Position numbers and translations under genes: made by a program | Assembly: GCA_039619475.1 (NCBI GenBank) | Contig: CM077115.1 | Coordinates: 103,925,893 to 103,989,892 of the forward strand | DNA length: 64,000 bases | Direction of reading: 5' to 3' | Origin: Icerya purchasi | Taxonomy: Eukaryota > Arthropoda > Insecta > Hemiptera > Monophlebidae | The notes under the pieces: model-generated | Told to the model about the DNA's origin: nothing | Databases searched by the model: none | What the model saw: the letters and a program-made list of their open reading frames with translations, nothing else | Shown: one piece after another, positions 24,207 to 38,400 of the stretch | How the letters are laid out: every line of letters begins with the position of its first letter | Position numbering within the stretch: position 1 is the stretch's first letter

Positions 24207-27200
24207 TTAACAAAGTTACTTTGACGAAATAAAAGGTAAATTTAATGTTCGATGATGTCCAAAAAAAAAAAAATAAAAAATAAACAAATAAAAAAAAAAG
24301 TTTGATAATTCAATGTCAAACATCCGTTAATATTTACGATTAATGAAAAATCAAATAATACAAATGAGAAATTAATCTTAAAATGAACTATTTAATAAAA
24401 TGTACGTAATATCTCGTTGGATACACAAAATAATAATTAAATACGGAAAAAAATGTTTACACCTTAAGTCATTAAATCAACGAGAAAACCGTAAAATTAA
24501 GTCATACACATAAAAATAATAAAGAAATATTATCAGTTTAAGTATGAAATAACGGATTACGAATCAAGCATGAAGTGGTTTCTTTTTTTTTCTTTCGTTT
24601 TTGCTATATATATATATTAATCTGCGTGTAAAACCACTTTAAAACTTAAGTTATACAATATTCTTAATTAAATCAAACAGTAAGTAATATTTATCTTAGT
24701 TATACTTTGTTTTAAACGTTAAGAGAGAATAAAATTTATCTACAGTAACGTATTAGGGAAAAAAAATAATTCATTAAATTTACAGTTAAAAAAAACAACT
24801 GAATAATACTTTGTACATGCATTGATTTTTAAAAAAAAAAAAAAATCATCTTAAAAATTAATTCATCTTATACTTTAAAAATATGTTATGTAACAATTAT
24901 TTAAGTAAACGATAATCTCCACGTTAGACGAAAGCAAGAGATGAGATCCTACAACCGTTGCTGTTAAATTTAACTCCACAAAAAGAGAAGAAAAAAAAAT
25001 GCTCAAAATTAAGAATATTTCTTTATAAATTTTTAATAACTTTAACGTTAATTTTTAACTGTTACGGTTATTTACGCATGCTTTGACAACAAATCTTTTA
25101 TGTATAACTAAATTATAGTTTAAAAAGTAAATCTGACTTTCATAATTTAATTTGAATTAAAACAAATAATTTCGCCGGCAAAGGTTACACTGCTATTTTC
25201 GATTACATACATATTGCCATAAAATACTCCGCGTAATAGGAATACCAGAACATAAACTTACACAATCACCCATAAACTTTAAACGGTTTTTTAAAATTAT
25301 TTATTTCATACCACACTCATAATTCGTTTCTCTTTTACAACTGTATCGTGGATGCAGCACGTCAAAATGGATTATTGACATCATTTTACATTCATATTAC
25401 AATTTTACTTTTTAAAGAACAACTAAATTGCCTTTTTTCACATTTTTTTAAAATTATTTAAGAACAACCGATGTACTTAAAATTTAGTGGCCACAATCCC
25501 ACGTTAATACGCATTAAATAATACAAACTAAAATAAATTGGCATTATTCGATCAAGCGTAAACACGTTTACAAAATCCTGCTTATGACCTAGTTAAACAT
25601 ATATTCACCTGTACGCGTTTGTTCATCAATTTTTTTGTAAACTTTTCTCATGTTCGAAAACATAAATATGTATCATCAAATTTTTAGTTTTGATTTTTGG
25701 AATAATTACAATAACATTCATCTTCGAAAATTTAATAACTTTTCTTTATATTTTATTTTATTCGCCTGTTGCAATCGAAACTGAAATTATTTAGTTTTTA
25801 CACACCATTCCCGATTTGTATAAAGAAGTGTTACCGATGCTAAAAAAATACAGTAGAGGAAATTTATCGGGAGCAGGCTGTGCTAAAGAATCCTTCTAGA
25901 AATGCGGACGAAATTTATTAATTACGAAAAAATAACTCGAATAGTTAATTACAAACAAGATGATAGCGTCACTATTAATTTAATCGTACGTTATATTTTT
26001 CACAGTCAAAGCAATAAAAATTGCTCTCTATTAAATAGATGACTAACGATTAAATGCAAATCTAAAGAAAAGCAAAAAATAAATAATACAAATTTCACTA
26101 AAAATTATAAATACTGCAATTTCGGGAAAGGAAAAAAATGATTTCACCCATTGAAACTAACTTACACCACTTATAAAATGAGATTTGGAAGGGCAGTTGT
26201 TGAATAGATAGAAGGTTGTACACACTTGTATAGATTTGTAATATGAAACAGTTAAACGATTTAGAAAAAAGTAATTCCATAAATTAGGAAAGGAGATTTG
26301 CTGTCAAAATATTATTTTTAAAAATGCAATAAAATTAAAATCAATTTCAGACAATTTTAAGGTCATGATTGGCGACCAGAAAATTGTCAGATATAGGCTA
26401 TCACTAAAATATCGAAGAAAAGCGCAATTATTAAAAGATAATACAAACAACGAGAGAGAAAAAAAGTAAAAAGAAAACATAAAAACGTTAAAACTCAACA
26501 TTTAAACATTACAGCGTAAGCGATTTAGATTTCTCAATAAAATAATCAGGTAACACAGTACGGCAATTTACGTAAATGAGAAAAGAAAATTTAATTTCGT
26601 TTGTAAATTATGTTTACCATTTATTCATACGATGAATAAAAAAGAAGAACAAGGCTCGAAAAAAAAAATCTTATATTACGTTTTTAACTTATACAGTTAA
26701 AAATGGGAAATAGGACGCCATTTTTTCACCTTATTTAATCTTTCAAATTTTAGCAGCGTTGCGCGACATGTTACGGGGGGGGGAGGAGTGTATATTTGAT
26801 TACAAACAACGCTAAAATGTTACATCTTATAAGAACGAATTTCCCCTAAACATTAAAGACGTTAATAATGTAAACGCAATTTACTCATTTATTTACTTCA
26901 TTTTTTTTTTTTAATTTATCAGAGAAAAAAGGCCAAATCAAACCTCAAAAAATATTTATCTAAATCGTTGGTTATTTAAAATTTTGAATCGTTCCAAAAC
27001 TTAGTTTAGTACAGCAGCATTGGTTGGGCAAAGCTATTTATTTGCAAAAGGAATTTTTTGTTTAACACTGAAATGTTTTTTCTTTTATTTTTCTTCCTTC
27101 CAAACGTAATTAGACGTTGTTCCGGAAAATAACACTTATCGTTCAAAAAGCTAGCCACGTCATATTACTTAGATGAACTAAAGGAAATGTTTTAGTACAC

Positions 27201-27525
27201 ACACTACGATATGAAAGAAAAGACTTAGTCGCATCAACTTCGTTATTAACAAGATTTCTAGACATTGTAACGATGCGAATAGACTAAATTTTTTGGCAAA
27301 TGTTGCATTGAAACCAACAAAAAAAATTAAATGTTGCCTATTTCAAAAAAGATCCTCGGTTGTAATCTACTTTTAGTTTTGTTTTATGATGTGCGACTAA
27401 ATTGGAACTAAAATGGATTATACTTGAAAATGTACTACATTAATGACATCAAAGATTAAAAGTGTTAACGTTTTTTTTTAAAATTAATAATACATCTGAA
27501 TATATATATATATATATATATGTAT
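17869..27525. other. Long AT-rich non-coding stretch
   Basis: No reading frame shows a recognisable domain. Contains a (TA)n tract (19231-19276), poly(A) tracts near 21865-21885 and 24185-24205, a TTATTA-rich patch (22985-23040), a G run near 26775 and a (TA)n at 27501-27524. A CpG-richer patch lies at 18.1-18.5 kb. Short frames such as 18211-18486 and 23516-23701 (+) are left uncalled. Confidence 0.6.
19231..19276. repeat. (TA)n microsatellite
   Basis: About 22 uninterrupted TA units. Confidence 0.95.
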
Positions 27526-28346
27526 CGGTGGAAGAAAAATTTCCAATCTGCGCTACGCAGATGATACAGTATTAATAGCAACAAGTGAGAAAGAGTTGAA
27601 GACACTACTACAGCGAGTGGAATACTTCAGCCGAAAGGCAAATTTAATACTAAACCGTGCAAAATGCGCCATTGTCATCATTGACAAGGCTAAGAAACTG
27701 TCTGAAACCTTCGCATCTATACCGGATATCGGAAAAAGGACATCAGTTACCTATTTAGGAGCGCAGATTACAGATAATCGGAGTGCAGAAAACGAAATTA
27801 AACGTTATATTGGATTGGCGAAAAGCGCGTTAGCGAAACTGACGAACATATGGAAAGACCACTCCATAACAATAGGAACTAAAAAGAGACTAATGGAGAC
27901 ATTAATATTCTCAATAGCAAGCTACGGCTCCGAATCATGGACGCTGAACCCGAAGAATAGAGACATTCGAAATTATATGCTACAGACGAATGCTCCGGAT
28001 ACCATGGATCAAGCACTGCTCTAATGGTTCAATATTAGAGGAACTGGGAATAGGTCGGAAAGACAGATTAGTGAAAGTGTTAAAAAGGCGGGCCCTGAGA
28101 CTCTTGGGCCATGTGATGCGCCGAGAAGGATTGGAAAAAATAGTCATACAGGGAATAATAGAAGGTAAAAGGAATAGAGGACGACCTCCGACCAGGTTCA
28201 TTGAGTATATTAGAAACACAACAGGCCTATCAACACAACAGCTGGTGGAAGCAGCTCAAAATCGAGAGAAATGGAGAAAAATTGTTGAAATATGTTCATG
28301 ATTGGTCACGACATCTGAACACAGACAACGACATAGAAGAAGAAGA
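27526..28346 (+). mobile_element. 5'-truncated LINE with RT 3' half and (GAA)n tail
   Basis: Starts in the RT domain: GGRKISNLRYADDTVLIATSEKE, then SVTYLGAQITDNRSAENEIK, GLAKSALAKLTNIWKDH and FSIASYGSESWTLN. One frameshift near 27990 leads to MLRIPWIKH, LRLLGHVMRR and IEGKRNRGRPPTRF, then a stop near 28301. It ends GAAGAAGAAGAAT. Both flanks are TA repeats ending in GTAT, so it appears to have inserted in a microsatellite and duplicated part of it. The best preserved LINE copy in the window. Confidence 0.88.
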
Positions 28347-29083
28347 ATATATATATATATGTATGTGTGTACATATATTTTTTTTGGGAAAGGCGATAAA
28401 TGGCATCCTAGATTTACCGTGTTCATGCACAACTTAACATTAATGTGTGTGTGTGTGTGTGTGTGTGTACAAAAAAGCACCTTACTTTTAAAATTATTCC
28501 AATAAATGTAACATTATAAAAAAATAAGTGTATAGACATACGAAATTATCTCGTACATAATAGAGCAGTTTAAAAAAACCACACCTATACGTGCGTACAC
28601 ATACGTACATACATATATGTAACATAAAGAGTACTTAAACTTAGGAAGCAACGTACACTAGTACAATTATTAATAAACATTATGAAAAAATTAACAAATT
28701 ACATCATTGCTAATGAAATTTGTTATCGAAGGAGAAAACGTTAATATTAAAATTTTCAAAATTAATAACACATTAATTAAAATAACTTAAATTTTAATTT
28801 GTATAAGGATTTAATAAACTGTTTAAAGGGCGGAAACGGATATTATTCTTTTATCAGAGGAAGTGGTAAAGTTTATTTAGCGAGCTTTAAAAAGCAATGT
28901 GAGTAAAGAAAAGAACTAAATACTTTTTTCACTATGAAAAAAGAAAGAGAAAAAAACCGTTGCAAATAAAATGGTATTTTACTTAAACTTATTAGTTTGT
29001 ACCTGTTAAAATTTGTACTCTGAATACTGCATTTTGTTTGTCATTGTACCAATGTTACTTTATAGAAATAACATACATAAATT

Positions 29084-29126
<43 letters not shown>

Positions 29127-30487
29127 TAGATAGATAGATTTTATATATACAGTGAGCAGTAAAGTAAAAAAAGATTACTTCTTTTCTTTTTTATTCTTCC
29201 AACATGTTTACAGATATCTAATAATTCGGAACTGAAGGCAAAACATACTATTCATAATTTACATTATCTCGTTAGTTTAATATTTTAATTTGCAATTTTT
29301 ACCATAACAATTTTTAAATATTCTTAAAAAAACTGAAACTTAGAGGTTCTAAATTTCTATAAAGAGCGGAGTTGGAATATTTTTGTTTTCTCATAATTAT
29401 TTTAAAAATTAATACGTTCTTTAATTCAATGACTGTTCTTCATAAGTTATCGCGAAATATATATATTAAAAATCAAAATCCAATTTAATATTATATAAAT
29501 TATTACTTGTTATTATATAATTATATTTGTTTAATGTATGTATACATGTATAACTTTTAAAATAAAGCAAACAATAAAAAGAAAAAATTTCAATCATCTG
29601 AAGTTACAATTATAAAATATTTTAGCGAAGGAATGTTGTTTTTTCGAAATATTAATTTTTTTTTATAATCACGTTATATACCAATATAAAATAATAATTA
29701 CGTATTTAGTGTTATTGAAAAAAAATATATATATCATCACGTAATGTAATAACAAATAAGTACGTGATGATGATAAATTTATGTTTTGTAATATTCGACG
29801 AATTTCTAAATTTTTGAATGGGCACATTATAAAATAATAAGCTTCTTTACACGTTCTAGACGATCAACTGTGAGGAAATCTTATTTTACAATTTACATTA
29901 ATATGTGAAAACAATTCTAAATTATTTTAAATCTTATAAATAGCCTTCGCTAAATTTTTGGAGAAAAATTTTGCATACTGAGATATTTTTATACTTTTGC
30001 ATCTCTGTATTTTAGACGCTTTTTTGTTAATAACTTCGTCGATAATTCAAGCGCAAAATATATACAGCGTTTTCGAAAAATTCTGCGATAAATTACAATT
30101 AAAATCTTTGTTACGATAGAAATATTCGATTGCAAACAAAATTTGTTGAGTAACATTAAACATAGAGGGAAAAGTTATCCCCGAAATGAACAAATTTTTA
30201 CCTTTTTAACCTGTTTACACTCGTCTTGGGTGAAAAATTTTCAAAAAATAATAAATCGGTAGTATTTAACGAGCTCACAGAGTATTGTATAAAAAATGTA
30301 TCAACGATTATTTGTTACATTACTTATTTTTTACACTACTCACTGTATAAGTAAAAAAAAAAAAATAAATAAATTAATAGGAAAAATTAACGTAATTCAT
30401 ATATAAGAGAGTCGTATAGATTAAAAAATACCTCGAAGGGAAGGGGTTGTCGTCGGTGTTTCACCATAAACATAAAGTTAATTTGTT
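28347..30487. other. Non-coding; probable put 3' UTR/downstream region
   Basis: AT-rich DNA directly downstream of the receptor stop. Holds a (TG)n tract near 28445-28468 and (TA)n(TAGA)n at 29090-29140. The extent of the 3' UTR cannot be decided from sequence alone. Confidence 0.5.
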
Positions 30488-30685
30488 TTACATTCTGGCT
30501 ATGTTTACGCCATTATTACCAACAACGGGCGTCGGTATTTTATAATCGGCAAATAAAGCAGTCGTATCGCTGTCACACGGCTGGTTGTACCACTTGACAC
30601 GTTCCATAATACAACAAGATGATATACGAGCTTCAGCATCCTGATCCCAACATTCTTCCATCGTTTCGCTTAGCATTGCTAACCC
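30488..30685 (-). CDS. put: put exon 10: end of kinase, short tail and stop
   Basis: Acceptor AACAACAG, then 65 codons and a stop. It reads [25 protein letters not shown], the kinase subdomain XI motif of type II receptors. A tail of about 30 residues ends NNGVNIARM. The 3' UTR should lie below 30488, but many AATAAA-like sequences make the poly(A) site uncertain. Confidence 0.94.
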   Translation of the reverse strand, partial: GLAMLSETMEECWDQDAEARISSCCIMERVKWYNQPCDSDTTALFADYKIPTPVVGNNGVNIARM

Positions 30686-33600
30686 CTGTTGTTAAAATTA
30701 CAATAATGATATCGATTTTTAAATAATACTAAAGCGAGTAATTGACGAGCGTGAAATATTGCTTAAAAAATGGAGTACTTGAAGTATTGTAATTAAAATG
30801 ACTTTTTTCTTTTTTTTTTTTGTATCATATTTTATCTTTAATTATATTTTTAATATTGGCGCGCAATGTTATTTCAGTTCTATCTGTAAAAGTTATTAAA
30901 ATGTCTATTGTACGTATGCGCTGCCCATTCTAATGCCCTTCCTTCCGACACGTTTAAATAATTATCTTTTTATACATGATTAAATAAAACAAAGGAAATT
31001 TAAAAAAAATAATAATTTTATCGGAGCACATAATTAGTCATATCATTGTATTTTTCTATAATTTTAATTTCCTTTCTTCACGATGATTTCCTTTAATTTG
31101 TTACTTTCACATTTACATCTTTCGAACGATGATAATTTCATTACTAATTGCTCGGGGCTAACTTGTACACGCTCGTAATATTATCACATTTCTATATAAA
31201 ATCGCGAATACATTTAACGTAATAAGATTAGTGTTAAATATTTGAAATACCCGCGGATTTTTATTTCCGCCTGTACTTTAAGCGTAATTACTGCATTACA
31301 AGTATTATTTGTTTTAATTTTTAAATGCGCAGAAAGTACACTCGTTTTTCTGCTGGGTGTAAAGCGATGTATTTTTTTTTTTTTTTTTACTGGAAATTTA
31401 ATGGTTAACCTTCCGCAAAGAAATGCAGACGATATTTGGGCATATCATTTATTAGATTGACGCCTACTAAATGATCTTTTAGAAACACTATTATCTTAAA
31501 GCTGGAAATTTTTAAATGTGTTTTTTTAATTTTTTCAACTTCCCATTAATTCTTTTTCACATTTTTACTAAAATTCGGTTTGTTAAAAAGAAACTATAAT
31601 TACAAAATTTTAGCAATCTGTATACTGTTCCGTTACTAGAAACTTTTTTTATCTTTTCAGACATTTTACCGACCAGCATTGTTTAACTATTTCTATTTTT
31701 CCCGGTCATTTCTCTTTGTTTTTAGTCATTCTACCGATTAAAGTTTGCTTTTGTTTTGGGTAATAACGTGCTCTATCTGTTTACCTCAATTCTTCTACCG
31801 GGGCGATTATTTAGGTATTAAATACGTTTCATTTTTCACCGCGTCATAATTAATTTCCCGCCCGACCTTTAGTTAATGCCCAGGTCTTGTGTTGGACACC
31901 TTTCTTCTTCCCTTTTCTTAAATTTTATATAATCCTTTTTTAATGAGTTTCCACCGTCTGCATTATTGGATTTCTAGTATACTTTGTAATTTTGTAAATT
32001 GCTATAAGGATGCAAATTTTATTCTTCCGAACATTTCCATTTCACAGTTATTGTTCATAATCTGGTATAAATTTACGAGTTTTTTTTTTACATTTTCGAA
32101 CGTTATTACATTAACTCTATTGCATATAGTTTTTGTTTCGTTTAAATTTATCGCGCTCCGCCTAGTTTTAAATATATAGTTCCTATGCAATTCTCTAAAG
32201 ACAATCTTGTAATCCCTCTAATTATTTTTACATTTTTTTCTATTTTCTTTTTTTTCTTTCTCGCAGTCAAAACTGCATTTTTAATGTATCTTTTCCGATT
32301 AAGTTTTAAATAAAAATTTATTAAAAATTAAATAAATCTCGAATAAAAATTTTAAAATAATCAGCCAGTTAGTTAGTAGTAGTTCTTCGTAACTGTCATA
32401 AAAAAAACAAAATCGTCATAATTCACACACACACCATCTAGCTGAAATGAAATTACCGTACAGGAAATTATTCACTTCCGGTACACTTGATAAATAATTT
32501 ATTTGAATAGTATCGCTGTTAGCTGTGGTTGACAGTTCGGTATGACCAAAATGAATAGAAAATTCCAATGATTATTGAAATAACCCCGCCGCATCTAACA
32601 ATAAACAGAATACATAGATACACGCATATGCATGCGTGCGCGCACAAACAACCACGAACGGAGTAAATTATTAAAATTGCTAACGCCGAAGAACATTGTC
32701 GACCGCTAAGCTCGGCTGCCAGCGGTGGTGTAGCATTAGTAATGAAAGAGTTAAGAAAACGTTGCTGTTGTCGAACGCGTGGTAAATACGTAACAAAAAG
32801 AACACCGTCAAGAATGCGACAATGTTAATTAGATTTCCTTTGCAATTTGTGAATTTAACGCAATAAATGGACTGTTCTGTAACAGCCGACGCACACTTTT
32901 ACTACACATTACTACCTCATTTAACCTCCGCCCTTAGCAGTTAGAACACGCACGCACACATTACAATTACGAGTAGAATTTTGTAAGCAGACCACTTCTA
33001 TTTACTTCAAACGGTAATTCAACTGAAACGTATTATTTTCTACTTTCGCGTTAAATCGGTATTCTAATGGATTTTCTAGTTTTCCATAGTTTTTTGTTTT
33101 TTTTTTTGGTTTAATCTGTGTTAAAATTACTATCTGTACACTGAAAATGTCCGATGACGTATTTTATTGTAAGACTAATATAACATAAAACGATTAATAA
33201 ACTTGTTCATTAGTAATACAGAAGACAATTTATTAACCGTCAAGGTATTATCAGTTTACAGTTAAAATCTTTTTTTCTTTCTTTTTATTTCACTTCGTAC
33301 ATCCAATAAAAATACTCCGTTTCCTTTATACTAAGTAAGCTAAATTACAAAAGTTTAGCTCCTTTCTAAAGGATACGGATTAATTAATTATCAGCTCACC
33401 CGAATGAAATATCCTCACACGAACAGCTGTTCTTTATATAATGTTCTAATATATTGGTCACGGTGAATATTACATATCTGCGTTATTATTTATAATAAAG
33501 AATCTTTTATCATCCTGTTTGTTAATTATAGAATATAGTGGATTTAAAACAAATACAAATATAACAAAAGTATAAAACGATTGCTTACTTAGAAACGTTT

Positions 33601-35142
33601 TCGGATATAACCCATCATCAGCTAAAAAAGAACAACTCAACATATGTGATCAGAAACAAAATCTAAATCACACTGAGGTGAAATATTAAACTATATAAAC
33701 CCTTTTTATTTCCTATTTGACCTCAGCGTGATTTAGATTTTGTTTCTGATCACATATGTGATAGTTGTGTTTTTAGCTGATGATGGGTTATACCCGAAAA
33801 CGTTTCTACGTAAGCGGTCGTTTTATATCTGTGTAATACATTCTCCTCCTCTTTACATTCTAATTTAGTAATTTTTCTGATGAATTTTACCACTTCTCAT
33901 AAAAAATAATTAACCGATTTAGTTAAAATATAACGAAAGCCGACTTACTAAAATGGAATATAGCGCCCTCTTCGTTCTAGCACTAAAATAATCATTACCG
34001 ATTGAGATAACTGTCAAAAAAATCGAGTTTACATTTCAACGTTAACGTACTTTTTCTGTTGTTTTCGCCGCTGCGCAAGGGGTTTCACAAAATCAAAAAA
34101 CTTCAATAACTCGCATTGCATTTATAACGTTAGCTTATTGAGATTGTGACTTCTTAAACATTTTCAGTCAAAAATCAGTCGCAAAATTAATTTAGTTTCG
34201 AATGAAACACTCTCCACAGTTATTCTTAGTTAAGGTAATTTCCGTATCGGTAATTACTAATAACACCTGTGTTACAGGTGTTTTTTTTTTCTTCTTTTAA
34301 TGTATTAATTGATGTCAATAATAGTAAACGTACCAGGTGTTTACGCCACGATTCTTTGATAACTGGTCGATGTTTCTTATGAACCACTAAATCTTGTATT
34401 TCTTCCAATGAAGGGTGTAATCCCACTTCTTCTTCGAACGGTAATTTGAAATCAGGCGGCACGATCTGTACGGGAAAACAAAAAGAAATCAATTTATTCC
34501 ATTTAGATGAGTGGGAGAATAAAACGTACAGAAAGAAAAATTAATGTAATTAAGCTCACTTTTTCTGTGACGCATCGGCTAGCCAATTCCCATAAAACTA
34601 GACCGCAAGCGTACATGTCTATTCGTAAAAATGAATCTCTCGAAAAGTTAATGGCTCCTTCTAAAACTTCTGGAGCCATGTAACGCCACGTTCCAACCTA
34701 CAAGCACAAGAGAACAAACAGTGTTTTTATTTCACTTGTATAATCTTCACGTAGGCTGCTTCGTAAATGATACTCAGTGTATTGAACAGTATTTTGCGAA
34801 CTACGCCAAAATAATTTGAACACATTTTTCAATCCAAATTTATACAGAATTTAAAAAAACACTAGTAACAATATCGTTTTGGCTAATGGCTTTTAAACCT
34901 GCCATAGTATAATGATGATGTCATTTTTAGAGGATGGGTAATAAAGATTTTTTTGTAATAAAAATCCTGCATCGAAAAAAAAAAAAAAACCGGTAACAAA
35001 ATATGTAACATTTTCAAGTCACATTTATAAAATTTCATTTCGCAAAGAATAATATTAAATTTAAACCGACTTCCCTATATGTTGAGAATCCAAGGCGTTT
35101 CTCTATGACGGAGTCCGAAAGATCGAGTTTATATATATATCC

Positions 35143-35187
<45 letters not shown>

Positions 35188-35405
35188 TTTATTTCCTTAA
35201 ATCTACTACCTACACTTAATATAATTTTTTATTCCATTAAACGTCAAAAGAACTTAATTGATTTTTTTCTACTAAATAAAACGAAATTGTGACAACAATA
35301 GTGCAATTCACAAAATGATATGAGTAACTGAAAACGGTTCATCATTTTTATTTATTATTAGTTCAATCTAACAAAACAAAACTTTCGTCGTTTCCTTCGC
35401 CTATC

Positions 35406-35488
<83 letters not shown>

Positions 35489-38400
35489 GATTCCAAAATC
35501 AAGTTCCACAAGTATGAAAACCTTCTTCCACTTCCTCGGCCTAAACTATTTTTAATTTTACAAAATTGCTTTTCTCCGCTTTACCTTCGGGGTAATTTGC
35601 TACTATACTACTCGGCGTTGTTTTTATCTTTTCAAAGAACGATGAAACCCTTTTATTTTTTAATATTCTGACGAGCTTTAAAAATATTCTATTCGCTATC
35701 TCGTCCCCTCGGCTCGTCACCATTATTCCTACGAGGAGGGCGTTAAAAAAGTAAGTATACACATTTTCGTTCTCCGCTCGCCGCAATGCTGACGCGATGA
35801 AACTGCGAAAGCATGTTCCTTAAGGTTACCACAGTGTATTGTCAAAGATTGAAAACCATCGGTTGCGAATTATGTGTTTTCGAACGAATGAATGATACGA
35901 ATGCGACACCAGCTGTGCCGTCCAAATACGAGTTACGTGCAGTGGTAAAATTTTTAAAAACTGAAAAAATTCTTGGTGCCGAAATTTACTAACGTTTATG
36001 TAGCGCGTATGGAGACGAAAATGTGACAACACGACCAGCTGTATACCGTTGGGTGAAACATTTCGAAGAGGGAAGAAGAACGGACACACACGACGACACG
36101 TGGAGTGGTCGGCCTTCCGATAGCGTGAACGACGCGAAACAATCAACATTGTACGCACTCTCGTGGACGAAGTTCGCCGTTATACAATATCTGAATCCTT
36201 ACGGAACATTTACACATGTCTAAAGTGAGTGGCCGCTTAAGAAATGCTCTGAAGATGAAACGACCAGGTAAGCTTCGAAGAGTACGTAGTCCTCATTCAA
36301 GACAACGGTTGTCCTTATGTCGCGGCTCAAGCGAGAACCTTGCTCGCTGATTTTCGGCGGGACGTCTTCGAACAGCCCTCGTCGTACTTACCGGATCTCG
36401 CCCCATCTGACTAGACCATGCTTCCCTGACTTGAAAAGAGATCTTGGTAGGCGGTGTTTCCCGGACGCATCATCTTTGAAGCAGCGGTCGCTGCGTTCTT
36501 CCAAAATTTGGACGTTGCATAGTATGCGACTGGAATAGAGAAACGTTAATCTCATATGATGACAAATGTTTGCAGCGGCATTGCGATTATGTGGAAAAGT
36601 AACGTAGACTTTCATAAATAATAAAATATTTTTTCAATTTTGGTTTGTCCGTTATTTCTTGTTTTCTGAGGGTTGTATATTTACTTTTCTAACGCCTCTC
36701 GTATTTATCCCCTCGCCCTGAATGCAGTTTCCATCTCTCGATTTATCTAAACAGTTGTACTATGAATAATTCTTCCGGGCATTGCAGCTTTTTCATGGAC
36801 ATTCACTGTATTATTAGGTAAAAATGTTTTTACATATAAAAGTATATATTGTTCATTATGGAACACCAAATTCACACTATTGCTATTAACATGATCGATT
36901 ACTACTATTTTTGTCTCGTCATCAACTACTCTAAAACGACACTTGCTGTTTGGAGTATTTTTTCCGATTTTTTTACTTCCCCGTTATTGATTTTATTCAA
37001 TTTTAAATCTTTACTGTAGTTTTTTTAGTCCTTTCCACTCTTTACTGCGATGTTTCTTCTTACGCTTTCTCATTCCCTTTATTCGTTGTTCCTTCCATTC
37101 TTTCATCCAATCATTATTTAATATCGTTTTCAAAGCTGATTGATATGATTTTCACATTCTGTAATCACCGTATCTTTCATTATTTCTACGTTACTGCTTT
37201 TTCGATAGACGTATCGAAAAATAAATAAATAAATAAATAATTTTACCATAAATTTTCGGTACTTTAGTTTTAAACGTTGTCACTTAATATTTGTGTATAT
37301 ATAAAACGAAAAAAAAAAACAAAAAAAAACGGCTAAGTTATCGCGAGGAAAATAAAATCTGCATACTTGTCCGTGCGTTTCTCCACAAAATGTGGACGGC
37401 TTAAATACCAAAGCAAGACCGAAATCAGCTATGCAGGCGCTAAGATCGCTTTTCAATAAAATGTTGCTGCTTTTTAGATCACGATGTGCTATAGCAGGTT
37501 TATAAAATTCTTCTTTCTCAGATGGGACTTCCTCATGCAAAAAATTCAATCCCCTGCGAAAACAACAAAGATACTGTATTCGAAATACGAGTTTCATTAT
37601 ACTCAAAAAATACGATTTATTATTATTTTTTTTTAATTACCTGGCCAACGAATACGTTATAAGATAGAGTTGCTCCCAATTGATAGTATTCATCTTCAAG
37701 AAATCGTGTAACGATCCTAACTCATGATACGCTGTAATTAACCAAAATTCAGTATGCAAATTATCGCCGTGCTTTTCCGCGCCAATGAAATGAAGTATAT
37801 TTTCATGTTCCATTAATGGTAGTTTATAAACTTCTTGTTCTGTTATCCAAGACTGTTTTGCCTGATAAGTCAATCGGTTTATTAATAATTAAATAAAGCA
37901 GTATATTGTATATTCACTTTTATATATGTACACAATTTCGAAGTAAACAAAAACCGAGTAAATTTGTTGAAAAAAATTGTAGATATACGTTTTCTTCCGT
38001 AAATGTGTAGAAAAAAATTAAACACTACATAAAAATAATAAAAATTATAAACACGATAATAAACATCTTAAAAATGATCACTGAATAAAATATTCAACAT
38101 TTTCGGGAATATTTCATCTTAAGTTACTTATAAAAATTTTACTAGAATTTATATTCAATCGTAAGATGATTACACCATTGTGTTTTTACAATTTTATTAT
38201 TTTTATTAATCAGGTAACAGACAGGATGTGTAGGTACGCTATAATTATTTATAATACACTTGACACAATGCTTCTCCTAATATATTATCGCTATTTAATG
38301 AAATGTTTAAATAAGCGATATTCGGGGTAAATTTTTGAACAATTCCAACGAAATTATTTAAACGAAAATAAAAATTAACATACCAAGTTACTACTTTTTT

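Larger units (their letters stand above)
34698..37366 (-). other. put: put intron 7 (2.7 kb)
   Basis: Contains microsatellites at 35148-35184 and 35410-35484 and a mariner element at 35732-36701. The remainder is AT-rich and featureless. Confidence 0.8.

Noticed and set aside
28353..28470. TA/TG repeats as a regulatory hairpin
   Set aside because: Ordinary microsatellites created around the LINE insertion site.
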